Shown here piece by piece: positions 62,401 through 64,000 of a stretch of 64,000 bases of DNA (position 1 is its first letter; each line of letters starts with the position of its first letter). The position numbers and the translations under genes are program-made. The notes under the pieces are model-generated. The model saw only the letters and a program-made list of their open reading frames with translations, had not been told where the DNA came from and did not search any database. The stretch is from Pelobates cultripes (taxonomy: Eukaryota > Chordata > Amphibia > Anura > Pelobatidae): positions 317,347,324 to 317,411,323 of the forward strand of contig OW240916.1 of NCBI GenBank assembly GCA_933207985.1. The letters are read 5' to 3'.

Positions 62401-63111
62401 GTATAATAAACTCGCGTCCCCTGCGCAGAACATCTGTGTGCTATTACTGTATTGGGCAATATATACTGTACATGATTAAGGTTTTACAGGCTGAAACAGT
62501 GTTTGTTTTTGACAAATATGCCTGAATAAAGAATGTCTTTTTATGCCTTCCATTGATCCCCATTCCTGTATTCGCTTTTTATGTTTAACATTTAAAAAAA
62601 CTTGAATTTTCAAATTCGGGAAATACAATTTTCAAATGAAAAAAAAACAAAAAAAAAAACACACACAAAAAAAAGAGTCAGAAATTAGCCAAGTCACTAT
62701 TATGGTGGCTACACTAAAGGCATATTGAAACTGTTCTTGGGCATCAGAATTCTATTTTCTACAGAATAATCACAGAACTGGCACAGCTCTGGGATAGTCA
62801 ATGAAGAACACATGGCCCATGGCCTTAGCCAGTGCCCACCAGTCTATCTAGATATAAAAACGTTTCATGTTCACACATATCACTTACTCTTCTTGTCCTC
62901 AGTTAATTCTGATGACCCACCACTGAACGTTGTGAGAAAGTTTGTCTACCTTCTGGATCAAAGTGATTTGGACTTTCAGGAAGAATTGGAGGTGACACGG
63001 TTGAGAGAGGAAGTTGTCACAAAAATTAGGTCAAACCAACAGCTGGAGAAAGATCTGAACATCATGGATATTAAAATTGGGCTTTTAGTCAAAAATAGAA
63101 TAACACTGCAG
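11410..63111 (+). CDS. IQGAP2: IQGAP2, internal part of the gene (18 exons, partial at both ends)
   Basis: IQGAP2 is a large cytoplasmic scaffold that links actin filaments, calmodulin and the GTPases Cdc42 and Rac1. Eighteen exons on the + strand join in frame (68,114,179,88,164,88,164,161,125,164,91,168,143,171,84,72,70,209 nt; about 774 codons). They encode the end of the calponin-homology region, the internal coiled-coil repeats, a WW domain, four IQ motifs and the start of the segment leading to the RasGAP-related domain. It is assigned to IQGAP2 rather than IQGAP1 or IQGAP3 because stretches such as [35 protein letters not shown] and [11 protein letters not shown] match the human IQGAP2 sequence I remember almost residue for residue, and because F2RL2 lies nested in it as in human. 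All borders are AG/GT. Start codon, early calponin-homology exons and the GRD/RasGAP_C part are outside the window. Two exons (21930-22093, 24152-24239) have no counterpart in the human IQGAP2 protein as I recall it. Confidence 0.96.
11478..11993 (+). other. IQGAP2 intron, 516 bp
   Basis: GTAAGC...CCAG. It is plain AT-rich sequence and I see no repeat or RNA. Confidence 0.9.
11994..12107 (+). CDS. IQGAP2: IQGAP2 exon (after calponin-homology domain)
   Basis: The acceptor is TCTTTTCCAG and the donor GTAAGT. The exon reads [20 protein letters not shown] and then a segment ending NELSVDEAA, highly conserved in the IQGAP family just C-terminal to the calponin-homology domain. It begins with two bases of a split codon and ends with one, in phase with both neighbours. 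Confidence 0.95.
12108..12619 (+). other. IQGAP2 intron, 512 bp
   Basis: GTAAGT...TTCAG. T-rich with short homopolymer runs around 12440; nothing else was seen. Confidence 0.9.
12620..12798 (+). CDS. IQGAP2: IQGAP2 exon, internal repeat 1
   Basis: The acceptor is CCCTAATTTCAG and the donor GTAAAG. The exon encodes the first internal repeat module: [15 protein letters not shown], then [17 protein letters not shown], then a charged tail [20 protein letters not shown]. These IQGAP repeats pack as coiled-coil and helical units involved in self-association. It starts with two bases of a split codon and ends on a codon boundary. Confidence 0.95.
12815..12905 (+). repeat. CATCC-rich short tandem repeat
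   Basis: Irregular iteration of CATCCCAT and CCTATACATCC units directly after the exon donor. Confidence 0.85.
13200..13753 (+). pseudogene. Tc1/mariner transposase remnant, 5'-truncated
   Basis: Two overlapping frames carry the C-terminal half of a Tc1-family transposase. [11 protein letters not shown]...WVILGP is followed by the second catalytic Asp region [15 protein letters not shown]; after a frameshift come [17 protein letters not shown] codons around 13515-13545. The right terminus TATTAGGCAGGTGTTTTTTATG...GGCTGATCGGTGTA (to 13753) is a typical Tc1-type inverted repeat, but the left end is missing. Frameshifted and inactive. Confidence 0.75.
14580..15958 (+). repeat. 24-bp minisatellite, about 1.4 kb
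   Basis: The unit is roughly GTGTGTATGGACTCAGCAGTCTGT in length, with variants (T/C at the CTGTATG/CTGTCTG site, loss or gain of GT). Because the unit is a multiple of three and contains no stops, several frames stay open for 100-300 codons. These are low-complexity artefacts, not genes. The array resumes at about 16920-16985 after the nested element. Confidence 0.97.
16045..16475 (+). repeat. CA-rich imperfect minisatellite
   Basis: Iterated ACACACACACTAACAGACAC and ACTCACTGACACAC-type units, ending in a (CTCA)n run. Confidence 0.95.
16591..16747. repeat. GC-rich 157-bp palindrome centred on TGACGTCA
   Basis: Two arms of about 78 bp read as near-perfect reverse complements around the centre AAGATGACGTCATCTT (midpoint 16668/16669). 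Outer landmarks are GAGGGAGCTCTTCCCCTGAG on the left and its complement on the right. The centre equals the CRE/ATF consensus octamer. Weaker symmetry continues outward to about 16560 and 16785. Confidence 0.85.
17179..18159 (+). other. IQGAP2 intron stretch
   Basis: It holds an unrecognised 147-codon frame on the - strand (17703-17260) that I could not connect to any family or splice sites. It also holds a repeat fragment around 17780-17860 containing CACATCAATCTACACACATTATCCCATAATGACAAA, a motif common in vertebrate interspersed repeats. Confidence 0.4.
18160..18341. repeat. Inverted repeat with about 50-bp arms
   Basis: ATATAGAAGTGATAGAGAGCTATGGTAAGAGTACGTGTAACCAATAG (18178-18224) is mirrored by CTATTGGTTACATATACTCTTACTGTAGCTCTCTACCACTTCTATAT (about 18288-18335). 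It abuts the next element exactly. Confidence 0.8.
18343..19935. mobile_element. TTAACCCCTT-ended multi-hairpin element, 1.6 kb
   Basis: The left end is TAACCCCTTCCCGACCAA; the right end, inverted, is TTAACCCCTTAGTGACCAG. These termini resemble the 78-bp palindromic element at 23744-23821. Inside are an AT-rich tract (18530-18840) and two inverted repeats: 18935-18990 with 19040-19105 (GCTGAACACAAATATTAGTGTTTC type arms), and about 19258-19352 with 19413-19500 (AGTCTTTTTAATAGCCACTTAGTCA type arms). No transposase. It is probably a non-autonomous, possibly piggyBac-like (TTAA) element. Confidence 0.6.
20270..20450 (-). repeat. Interspersed repeat copy, related to 5486-5660
   Basis: The reverse complement contains TACCTTCCAACATTTCAAAAGGACAAAGAGGGACACT and TTTTAAGTGACTTACTAATAA, matching 5486-5660. 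Confidence 0.55.
20683..20770 (+). CDS. IQGAP2: IQGAP2 exon, charged linker helix
   Basis: The acceptor is CGTCCCCGCAG and the donor GTAAGT. The exon reads [20 protein letters not shown] and then IQGHINKVN, ending with one base of a split codon (A). The YEELLTQ.EIQG.INKVN signature is near-invariant in IQGAP proteins. The leftover A joins equally well in frame to the next exon at 21930 or, skipping two exons, to 28060. Confidence 0.95.
20771..21929 (+). other. IQGAP2 intron, 1159 bp
   Basis: GTAAGT...TTGCAG. No recognisable repeat or gene. A second AG acceptor lies at 21901-21902. Confidence 0.85.
21930..22093 (+). CDS. IQGAP2: IQGAP2 exon, extra internal repeat (IQGAP1-like)
   Basis: The exon reads [20 protein letters not shown] and later [14 protein letters not shown], which aligns without gaps to the IQGAP1 repeat containing ALANIDLALEQGDALALF and QQQNSDWYLKQL. 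The acceptor TTTGCTTGCAG is chosen over an upstream CTGTGCAG (AG at 21901-21902) because it gives exact co-linearity with IQGAP1; the upstream site would add nine in-frame codons. The donor is GTAATG. It has the 164-nt size and phase of other repeat exons. Human IQGAP2, as I recall it, lacks this module. Confidence 0.9.
22094..24151 (+). other. IQGAP2 intron, 2058 bp
   Basis: GTAATG...CCTTAG. It contains the small palindromic element 23744-23821. Two overlapping - strand open frames of about 120-150 codons near 22800-23260 have no recognisable domain and are probably chance. Confidence 0.8.
23744..23821. mobile_element. 78-bp TTAA-bounded palindromic MITE
   Basis: Perfect 16-bp terminal inverted repeats TTAACCCCTTAAGGAC enclose a short core (CATGACATGTCACACGTCATG). 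The TTAA at both ends suggests piggyBac-type insertion. Confidence 0.8.
24152..24239 (+). CDS. IQGAP2: IQGAP2 exon, linker after the extra repeat
   Basis: The exon lies between acceptor CTGATCCCTTAG and donor GTGAGT, is 88 nt long and ends with one base of a split codon. It reads [20 protein letters not shown] and then NKDSEAHFL, co-linear with the IQGAP1 linker SGQTDPLQKEELQSGVDAAN but more diverged. The identification rests on frame, position, splice sites and the spaced L.K.E.Q..V..AN pattern. With the preceding exon it forms a 252-nt cassette divisible by three. Confidence 0.82.
24240..28059 (+). other. IQGAP2 intron, 3820 bp
   Basis: GTGAGT...ATACAG. It holds a (GT)n tract (25804-25840), an AT-rich hairpin-prone stretch (25970-26110) and no recognised gene. 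A - strand frame at 26931-26536 (131 codons) was not assignable. Confidence 0.8.
28060..28223 (+). CDS. IQGAP2: IQGAP2 exon, internal repeat
   Basis: The acceptor is ATGATACAG and the donor GTAAGA. The exon is 164 nt, starting with two bases of a split codon. It encodes a full repeat: [20 protein letters not shown], then [20 protein letters not shown], then [11 protein letters not shown]. The PEA.MP.V.PFA..LYQ.EL signature is characteristic of this IQGAP repeat. Confidence 0.95.
28400..28535 (+). repeat. Short interspersed repeat with inverted ends
   Basis: ATGCAGAATAAATAATAT near 28408 is mirrored by TTATTTATTCTGCATAT near 28513. Between them is GATAAAGACCCTGTAGGGTCGAAAC, a core found in several vertebrate interspersed repeats. 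Confidence 0.5.
28668..29432. repeat. Foldback element with about 300-bp arms
   Basis: The outer ends CAAGCAAAAAAGGGGGATGATCTGCTGAACC (28668) and their complement (to 29432) pair. The inner arms 28768-28973 and 29078-29284 pair over about 205 bp (AGGAATTCCAAATCCTCTGTC..., TAGTCCCTCTATGTCACCACCAGGG). A 105-bp centre is itself partly palindromic. The region between outer and inner pairs has diverged. No open frame of note. Confidence 0.8.
29433..29825 (-). pseudogene. 3' end of a non-LTR retrotransposon (LINE) with C-terminal coding remnant
   Basis: On the - strand an open frame reads [20 protein letters not shown], then [16 protein letters not shown], then [11 protein letters not shown]. This is the conserved C-terminal tail (..RVVD.WNSLP..VV....V..FK..LD) of CR1/L2/Rex1-type LINE reverse transcriptase proteins. 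A 3' non-coding end TCTAGTCTGCCCAAT...CATAGAAATAT follows. A second copy of the same 3' end is at 50498-50692 on the + strand. Confidence 0.75.
30097..30257 (+). CDS. IQGAP2: IQGAP2 exon, internal repeat
   Basis: The acceptor is ATTATCCTGCAG and the donor GTATGT. The exon is 161 nt, starting in phase 0 and ending with two bases of a split Arg codon. It reads [20 protein letters not shown], then [13 protein letters not shown], then [13 protein letters not shown]. The [24 protein letters not shown] match is diagnostic for IQGAP2. Confidence 0.96.
30258..30737 (+). other. IQGAP2 intron, 480 bp
   Basis: GTATGT...TAAAG. T-rich, and nothing else was seen. Confidence 0.85.
30738..30862 (+). CDS. 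IQGAP2: IQGAP2 exon, coiled-coil linker
   Basis: A poly-T tract runs into the TTTAAAG acceptor, and the donor is GTAGGT. The exon reads [20 protein letters not shown] and then [20 protein letters not shown]. The WN(E/D)IQ...D.VN..(V/I)QEE motif precedes a repeat module in all IQGAPs. The exon is 125 nt with one split-codon base at each end. Confidence 0.93.
30863..32015 (+). other. IQGAP2 intron, 1153 bp
   Basis: GTAGGT...CCAG. A MITE fragment ending GAATAGTGTCCCTTTAA (about 31340-31520) belongs to the same TTAA-bounded family as 53167-53652. Confidence 0.7.
32016..32179 (+). CDS. IQGAP2: IQGAP2 exon, internal repeat
   Basis: The acceptor is TTTGTATTCCAG and the donor GTAAAT. This is another 164-nt repeat exon: [20 protein letters not shown], then [20 protein letters not shown], then [14 protein letters not shown]. 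It is the last exon before the 19-kb intron that holds F2RL2. Confidence 0.93.
36000..38050 (+). pseudogene. L1-like LINE, 5'-truncated 3' end of ORF2
   Basis: An open frame at 36440-37420 (326 codons) plus upstream broken pieces encode the end of an L1-clade ORF2 protein. [20 protein letters not shown] (36040-36110) is the post-RT conserved block; [19 protein letters not shown] follows (36240-36300); then [15 protein letters not shown] and the C-terminal CX2C...HX4C knuckle in [18 protein letters not shown]. Stops and frameshifts break it before 36440. A pyrimidine-rich 3' UTR (37660-37745) and a terminal A-run (38032-38043) fit an L1 tail. Confidence 0.8.
39365..40560 (+). pseudogene. L1-like LINE 5' end with ORF1 (broken)
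   Basis: It starts with GGGGGTGGAGCCAGCCA, a typical L1 5' end. ORF1 begins at ATG 39493 ([19 protein letters not shown]), hits a frameshift near 39560, then continues through an Asp/Ser-rich N-terminus and a coiled coil ([20 protein letters not shown]). A TAG at 39929-39931 sits where L1 proteins read ED in EDARQRRN. The RRM start [14 protein letters not shown] and the C-terminal domain [17 protein letters not shown] follow, ending at 40549. The L1 ORF1 protein is an RNA-binding trimeric chaperone. ORF2 does not follow. Confidence 0.8.
40561..41120 (+). other. Stretch between L1 ORF1 and the Tc1 insertion
   Basis: No ORF2 start is seen. It may be L1-derived non-coding sequence; the sequence resuming after the Tc1 element (42725-42765, CTACAATAAAAAATATAAAAAC) looks like a LINE A-rich tail, so 39365-42765 may be one internally deleted L1 interrupted by Tc1. 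Confidence 0.4.
41121..42724 (+). mobile_element. Full-length but inactive Tc1-family transposon
   Basis: C41123...G42722 is flanked by TA on both sides (41121-41122, 42723-42724), the Tc1 target. The terminal inverted repeats are about 200 bp. Each has an outer motif (CAAGAAAAAGTATGTGAACCCTTT) and an inner related motif (GGTGGAAAAAGTATGTGAACCCCT near 41306; its complement near 42512), the IR/DR architecture of Tc1-type elements. The left tip has a 2-bp insertion relative to the right. A broken transposase lies inside. Confidence 0.92.
41492..42506 (+). pseudogene. Tc1 transposase pseudogene (DD34E)
   Basis: It starts [20 protein letters not shown] at 41492 and ends at the TAA at 42504. The paired-type DNA-binding domain is frameshifted near 41590. 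The catalytic triad regions are recognisable: WTDETKV (41942), QQDNDPKH (about 42210) and SPDLSPIE (42299). Further damage includes a frameshift near 41990, a TGG to TGA stop at about 42067 (MVW to MV-stop) and a stop near 42258. The product could not be made as one protein. Confidence 0.9.
42766..43146 (+). other. Intronic stretch
   Basis: It contains GGATATCAGGGACAAGACAGGGACTCC-type sequence (42878-42912) resembling a piece of the repeat at 54955-55330; otherwise unassigned. Confidence 0.35.
43147..43846 (+). repeat. 28-bp minisatellite, about 25 copies
   Basis: The unit is GATCAATCCGTGTGCTGTGTATGTCTGT-like, with exact 28-bp spacing from GATC to GATC. Variants are ordered: CTGT and ATGT endings alternate in the first 17 or so copies. 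From about 43620 a block of GATCAGTCCGTGGGC...ACAT units appears, alternating with CCGTGTGCC units. Confidence 0.97.
44318..44460 (+). repeat. 15-bp minisatellite, about 9 copies
   Basis: The unit is ATGGATACTCATTAC, tandem and nearly perfect. The multiple-of-three unit keeps three frames open, giving artefactual pentapeptide repeats. Confidence 0.97.
45371..45507. mobile_element. Palindromic MITE (copy 1)
   Basis: The inverted ends ATAGGCAACCTTCGGCACTCCAGATGTTTTGGACTACA and their complement enclose TGATGCTTTGCTAGCATTATG. The element folds on itself almost entirely. A relative lies at 57322-57415. Confidence 0.75.
45530..45765 (+). repeat. Interspersed repeat with (AAT)n tail
   Basis: GACTGTAAGCTCGTTTGAGCAGGGTCCTC, then TTGTAATTGTCC, then TTGTAAAGCGCTACGGAATCTGCTGGTGCTATATAAAT and a (TAA)n tail (45727-45759). 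This is a common amphibian and fish 3'-tailed retroposon sequence. A short opposite-orientation fragment is at 33394-33453. Confidence 0.65.
45845..46953 (-). CDS. F2RL2: F2RL2 exon 2 (tethered ligand and seven-helix body)
   Basis: The acceptor ends CCTTTTAG on the - strand, and the first two bases complete the split Gly codon. The N-terminal extracellular part carries N-glycosylation sequons and the thrombin-type site ISR/TFRGN at residues 36/37 (46903-46886). Seven hydrophobic helices follow from about residue 97. The DRY position reads SRY, the TM7 NPxxY position reads DPFLY, and ECL2 contains CHDVHD. The stop codon TAA is at 45847-45845. There is no ATG-initiated form that would include the tethered ligand without exon 1. 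Confidence 0.96.
45845..47557 (-). CDS. F2RL2: F2RL2 / PAR3, protease-activated receptor 3, nested in an IQGAP2 intron
   Basis: This is a two-exon GPCR gene on the - strand: exon 1 47557-47503, exon 2 46953-45845, 1164 nt including the stop (387 aa; human PAR3 is 374 aa). PAR3 is a plasma-membrane thrombin receptor or co-receptor activated when the N-terminus is cut, exposing a tethered ligand. Diagnostic strings are TFRGN (tethered ligand), [13 protein letters not shown] and [20 protein letters not shown] (TM2 to TM3), CHDVHD (extracellular loop 2 shared by PARs) and [18 protein letters not shown] (TM7). The body matches human PAR3 much better than PAR1, PAR2 or PAR4. The frame is intact. 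Location and opposite orientation inside IQGAP2 match human. Confidence 0.96.
46954..47502 (-). other. F2RL2 intron, 549 bp
   Basis: GTGAGT...TTTTAG on the - strand; plain AT-rich sequence. Confidence 0.85.
47503..47557 (-). CDS. F2RL2: F2RL2 exon 1 (signal peptide)
   Basis: The ATG is at 47557-47555 on the - strand. The exon encodes [18 protein letters not shown] and one base of a split Gly codon, then a GTGAGT donor at 47502-47501. It has a basic residue, a hydrophobic Leu/Phe core and small residues, a typical cleavable signal peptide. PAR genes characteristically carry the signal peptide on a small first exon separated by one intron from the rest, as here (549-bp intron). Confidence 0.88.
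47558..51423. other. IQGAP2 intron, part upstream of F2RL2
   Basis: It should include the F2RL2 promoter and 5' UTR (higher coordinates on the - strand), but I see no promoter element I can support. AT hairpin-like runs lie at 49650-49740, a poly-T at 50246-50266 and a LINE 3' fragment at 50498-50692. The rest is unassigned. Confidence 0.6.
50498..50692 (+). repeat. LINE 3'-end fragment (same family as 29433-29825)
   Basis: CCAGCTGAAGTGGTAGAGGTTAACACAGTAAAGGAGTTTAAGC matches the - strand of 29550-29600, encoding the same [17 protein letters not shown] tail. It continues through the 3' non-coding end CTAGATGGGCCGAATGGTTCTTATCTGCCGTCAC to a TTCTATGTTTCTATGTT terminal repeat. Confidence 0.8.
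51424..51514 (+). CDS. IQGAP2: IQGAP2 exon, linker helix after the F2RL2-containing intron
   Basis: The acceptor is TTTCGTTCCAG and the donor GTATGT. The exon is 91 nt, phase 0 at the start with one leftover base. It reads [20 protein letters not shown] and then [10 protein letters not shown]. The LWL(N/D)EIQ motif matches IQGAP1 and IQGAP2 immediately before the final internal repeat. Confidence 0.95.
51515..52802 (+). other. IQGAP2 intron, 1288 bp
   Basis: GTATGT...TTTAG. Its main content is the MITE at 51930-52456. Confidence 0.85.
51930..52456. mobile_element. MITE of the AGGGACACTATAGTCACC family
   Basis: The terminal inverted repeats are AAGGGACACTATAATCACCAAA (left) and TTTTGGTGACTATAGTGTCCCT (right). 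About 530 bp with no coding. The left flank has lost the TTAA; the right reads TGTAA. Confidence 0.8.
52803..52970 (+). CDS. IQGAP2: IQGAP2 exon, last internal repeat
   Basis: The acceptor is TTTGTGTTTAG and the donor GTAATG. The exon is 168 nt, reading [20 protein letters not shown], then [20 protein letters not shown], then [12 protein letters not shown]. The PEC.ETYH..L.EAK.KK segment is closer to IQGAP1 than to the human IQGAP2 sequence I remember, suggesting that the mammalian IQGAP2 repeat has diverged. Confidence 0.95.
52971..54412 (+). other. IQGAP2 intron, 1442 bp
   Basis: GTAATG...CTGCAG. It holds the TTAA-bounded element 53167-53652, then a T-rich (ATTT)n-like run at 53680-53725. 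Confidence 0.85.
53167..53652. mobile_element. TTAA-bounded non-autonomous element, 486 bp
   Basis: TTAA on both ends (53167-53170, 53649-53652), with inverted termini TTAAAGGGATACTGTAGTGCCAGG and TTTAAAGGGACACTGTAGGCTCCCAG. Internal hairpin GCAATGTAAACATTGCAG. Similar pieces are at 3355-3790, 13000-13100 and 31340-31520. Confidence 0.75.
54413..54555 (+). CDS. IQGAP2: IQGAP2 exon, WW domain
   Basis: The acceptor is CGTCTCTCTGCAG and the donor GTTTGT. The 143-nt exon encodes the WW domain: first Trp in [10 protein letters not shown], an aromatic strand [13 protein letters not shown], and the second Trp followed by Pro in SWAEPEG. The exon ends [10 protein letters not shown], which leads into the IQ region. 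WW domains of IQGAPs are proline-binding modules reported to contact ERK. Confidence 0.95.
54955..55330. repeat. Unclassified LTR-like repeat
   Basis: Sequence of the type TCAGGATTACAAG...GGACACAGAATCAGACACAAAGATAAGG...TTTAAATACCCCTCCTCTGGATCCGATTGGC, then two GACCGGCCTTTGACCC copies (55259-55275 and 55325-55341) 66 bp apart. The TTTAAATA box and CCGGCC repeats resemble LTR promoters, but I could not find paired ends. Confidence 0.3.
56127..57217 (-). other. Antisense open-frame cluster of unknown nature
   Basis: Three separated - strand frames (57217-57002, 56855-56634, 56495-56127; 71, 73 and 122 codons) lie in one kilobase of higher GC than the flanks. Short strings such as [19 protein letters not shown] and [15 protein letters not shown] look protein-like but match no family I recognise. 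It may be a decayed retroelement coding region. No reading frame joins the three. Confidence 0.2.
57322..57415. mobile_element. Palindromic MITE (copy 2)
   Basis: GGGGAACCTTCGGCCTCCCAGATGTTGTGGACTACATCTCCCTTGATGCTTTGCTAGCATTATGGGAGATTTAGTCC: the same core as 45371-45507, with the right outer end missing. Confidence 0.65.
57972..58545 (+). repeat. 56-bp tandem array, about 10 copies
   Basis: ACAGTGTGTGCAGTAGGAGG...CTTAAATGGGCGCTGTACGCACCACAACCATT repeats at exact 56-bp spacing from 57972 to 58532. The first three copies read GGACACTG, the later ones GGGCGCTG. The GGACACTGTACGCACC segment resembles the terminal repeat of the CACTATAG MITE family. Confidence 0.97.
58750..58920 (+). CDS. IQGAP2: IQGAP2 exon, IQ motif 1
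   Basis: The acceptor is TTTTTCACAG and the donor GTGAGA, 57 codons in phase 0. It starts [20 protein letters not shown] and contains a complete calmodulin-binding IQ motif, [19 protein letters not shown]: Gln at position 2, Arg-Gly at 6-7 and Arg at 11. Human IQGAP2 is degenerate here as I remember it (FQATSSGPILREEF), so the frog keeps the IQGAP1-like state. Confidence 0.96.
58921..59519 (+). other. IQGAP2 intron, 599 bp
   Basis: GTGAGA...TTACAG, interrupting between IQ1 and IQ2. No element seen. Confidence 0.85.
59520..59603 (+). CDS. IQGAP2: IQGAP2 exon, IQ motif 2
   Basis: The acceptor is TTTTTCCTTACAG and the donor GTACGT, 28 codons. With the last codons of the previous exon (KLQ) it builds [15 protein letters not shown], a complete IQ motif with Lys-Gly at the RG position and Arg at position 11. 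The intron interrupts the motif directly after the Gln. Confidence 0.95.
59604..60434 (+). other. IQGAP2 intron, 831 bp
   Basis: GTACGT...TTTTAG. A diverged MITE piece (GGTTCTGGTGACTGTA, 60071-60086) is the only feature noted. Confidence 0.75.
60435..60506 (+). CDS. IQGAP2: IQGAP2 exon, IQ motif 3
   Basis: The acceptor is CCCATTTTAG and the donor GTAAGA, 24 codons. It reads [20 protein letters not shown], an incomplete IQ motif with Met replacing Gly at position 7 and Lys replacing Arg at position 11, as expected for an apo-calmodulin or light-chain type site. Confidence 0.95.
60594..60663 (+). CDS. IQGAP2: IQGAP2 exon, IQ motif 4
   Basis: The acceptor is GTTCCACAG and the donor GTAAGT, 70 nt ending with one base of a split codon. 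It reads [20 protein letters not shown] and then RTL. Gly is replaced by Ala and the final Arg is kept. The IQA...ANKAR.DY.TL string is the classic fourth IQGAP IQ motif. Confidence 0.96.
60664..62902 (+). other. IQGAP2 intron, 2239 bp
   Basis: GTAAGT...CCTCAG. 61190-61440 is a GC-richer repeat fragment (AGCTTGCAAAACCTGCTGATCTC...GCCAGGGGGGTGTAACTAG) that looks like MITE interior. A- and CA-rich runs lie at 62638-62675. No gene. Confidence 0.75.
62903..63111 (+). CDS. IQGAP2: IQGAP2 exon, conserved segment between the IQ motifs and the GRD
   Basis: The acceptor is CTTGTCCTCAG and the donor GTAAGG, 209 nt. It reads [20 protein letters not shown], then [20 protein letters not shown], and ends with [12 protein letters not shown]. 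It is nearly identical to human IQGAP2 as remembered, and is the strongest evidence for the paralogue. The next exon (DVISHSKK... in the family) is not visible before 64000. Confidence 0.97.
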
Positions 63112-64000
63112 GTAAGGTCCTTTTATTCTGTGCTATAGTTTAGTTTGTAAAACCCATCTATATCTGTAGTACACTGTATTGTTTTCATTTTTGTACATTA
63201 AGTACAAATAACTAATCTCCAAATTTGGCCAGGTAATAGTGTGTGTTCCTTTTATCTAACATAGTCCTGCTTTTGTTCCTCCACCACTTGGATAATTGAA
63301 AAAAACTTGTATATGTTCTGAACGTTCTATGTGTTGCTAAAAAAAATACAGAAAAAACAAACAAACAATGGATGTTCCTTAATAAAGTAATTTTGGGGGA
63401 ATTGGCACAGTTTAAACTAAAATGGCAAAACTAGAAATAGCTTGACTATGTTTAATCTAGCATTTGGAATTTGATCTCCGTTCCGTTACCAATAATTGAG
63501 AATTGTTTGTTTTGTGTGTGTGGTAGTTTATAAATTATCTCAGAATGTGAAAAAAAAGATGAAATTCCCAGCTTGAAGATTATTTTTACCCAAACATTTG
63601 CGGTTGTGGGGGAGTGGGGTTGTGTATCGTTAATCAGAGTCACTGTAAGCTTGATTGGAACACACAGTCCCCACAGTACTCCTTTGGGATTAGGAATTAA
63701 GTCAGAACTACTTGACCCACTATGTAGGTGGTTAGGAGAACTGAGTAGAAATCTGTTGAACTGAACTAATTACGTCTGTGGTATGGGTACCTGCCAGACT
63801 AGTCTTGATCTTTAAGGACCATCTTTAAATTGTACAATACAGGTAGGAGTATTTTCCTCTTGTTTTGCATATTTGTCATGCTGAATACATTCAGATTTTT
63901 ATACAAAATTTAATATTTTTTATCATGGTACTGTAAGCAGTTGGGCACTAAATTTCTACAGGATCAAAAAAATAAAACACACAAAAAAACAATACATTAT
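63112..64000 (+). other. IQGAP2 intron, incomplete
   Basis: It begins with the GTAAGG donor. No further IQGAP2 exon was found before the window ends. Confidence 0.8.

Overview
This window is vertebrate nuclear DNA, almost certainly from a frog or another amphibian. Its small exons have canonical GT-AG borders and are separated by kilobase-scale AT-rich introns packed with DNA transposons (Tc1, hAT-like, TTAA-bounded MITEs, foldback elements), L1-like and other LINE fragments, a solo LTR and long minisatellites. There is no bacterial operon structure, CRISPR array or rRNA/tRNA gene. The host gene is IQGAP2, a cytoskeletal scaffold, read on the + strand across almost the whole window. Eighteen consecutive coding exons can be placed from 11410 to 63111. 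They total 2323 nt (about 774 codons), every splice junction keeps the reading frame, and neither end of the gene is present.

In protein order the exons encode: the last part of the calponin-homology domain region (11410-12107); the IQGAP internal repeats that form the coiled-coil region (12620-52970); the WW domain (54413-54555); four IQ motifs (58750-60663); and the conserved segment before the RasGAP-related domain (62903-63111). Upstream calponin-homology exons and downstream GRD and RasGAP_C exons lie outside.

A second gene, F2RL2 (protease-activated receptor 3, a thrombin-receptor-family GPCR), lies on the - strand inside the 19-kb IQGAP2 intron 32180-51423. It has two coding exons: 47557-47503 (signal peptide) and 46953-45845 (tethered ligand and seven-helix body). 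F2RL2 also sits inside IQGAP2 in human, so this is conserved nested synteny and supports both identifications.

Three coding observations stand out against the human proteins as I remember them. (1) Two adjacent exons (21930-22093 and 24152-24239, together 252 nt or 84 codons) encode an extra internal repeat and linker that IQGAP1 has but human IQGAP2 lacks. (2) The first IQ motif is complete here but degenerate in human IQGAP2. (3) The PAR3 tethered ligand is preceded by Arg instead of Lys and is not followed by an obvious acidic hirudin-like patch.

Layout: 1-11409, upstream intron with a foldback structure, Tc1 debris and a 1.2-kb solo LTR. 11410-12798, three exons. 12799-20682, intron with a Tc1 remnant, a 2.96-kb hAT-like element that carries a giant 24-bp minisatellite and a nested second element, and a multi-hairpin TTAACCCC element. 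20683-32179, seven exons with foldback and LINE repeats between them. 32180-51423, large intron with L1 pieces, a full-length but dead Tc1, two minisatellites and F2RL2. 51424-63111, eight exons with MITEs and a 56-bp tandem array. 63112-64000, intron.
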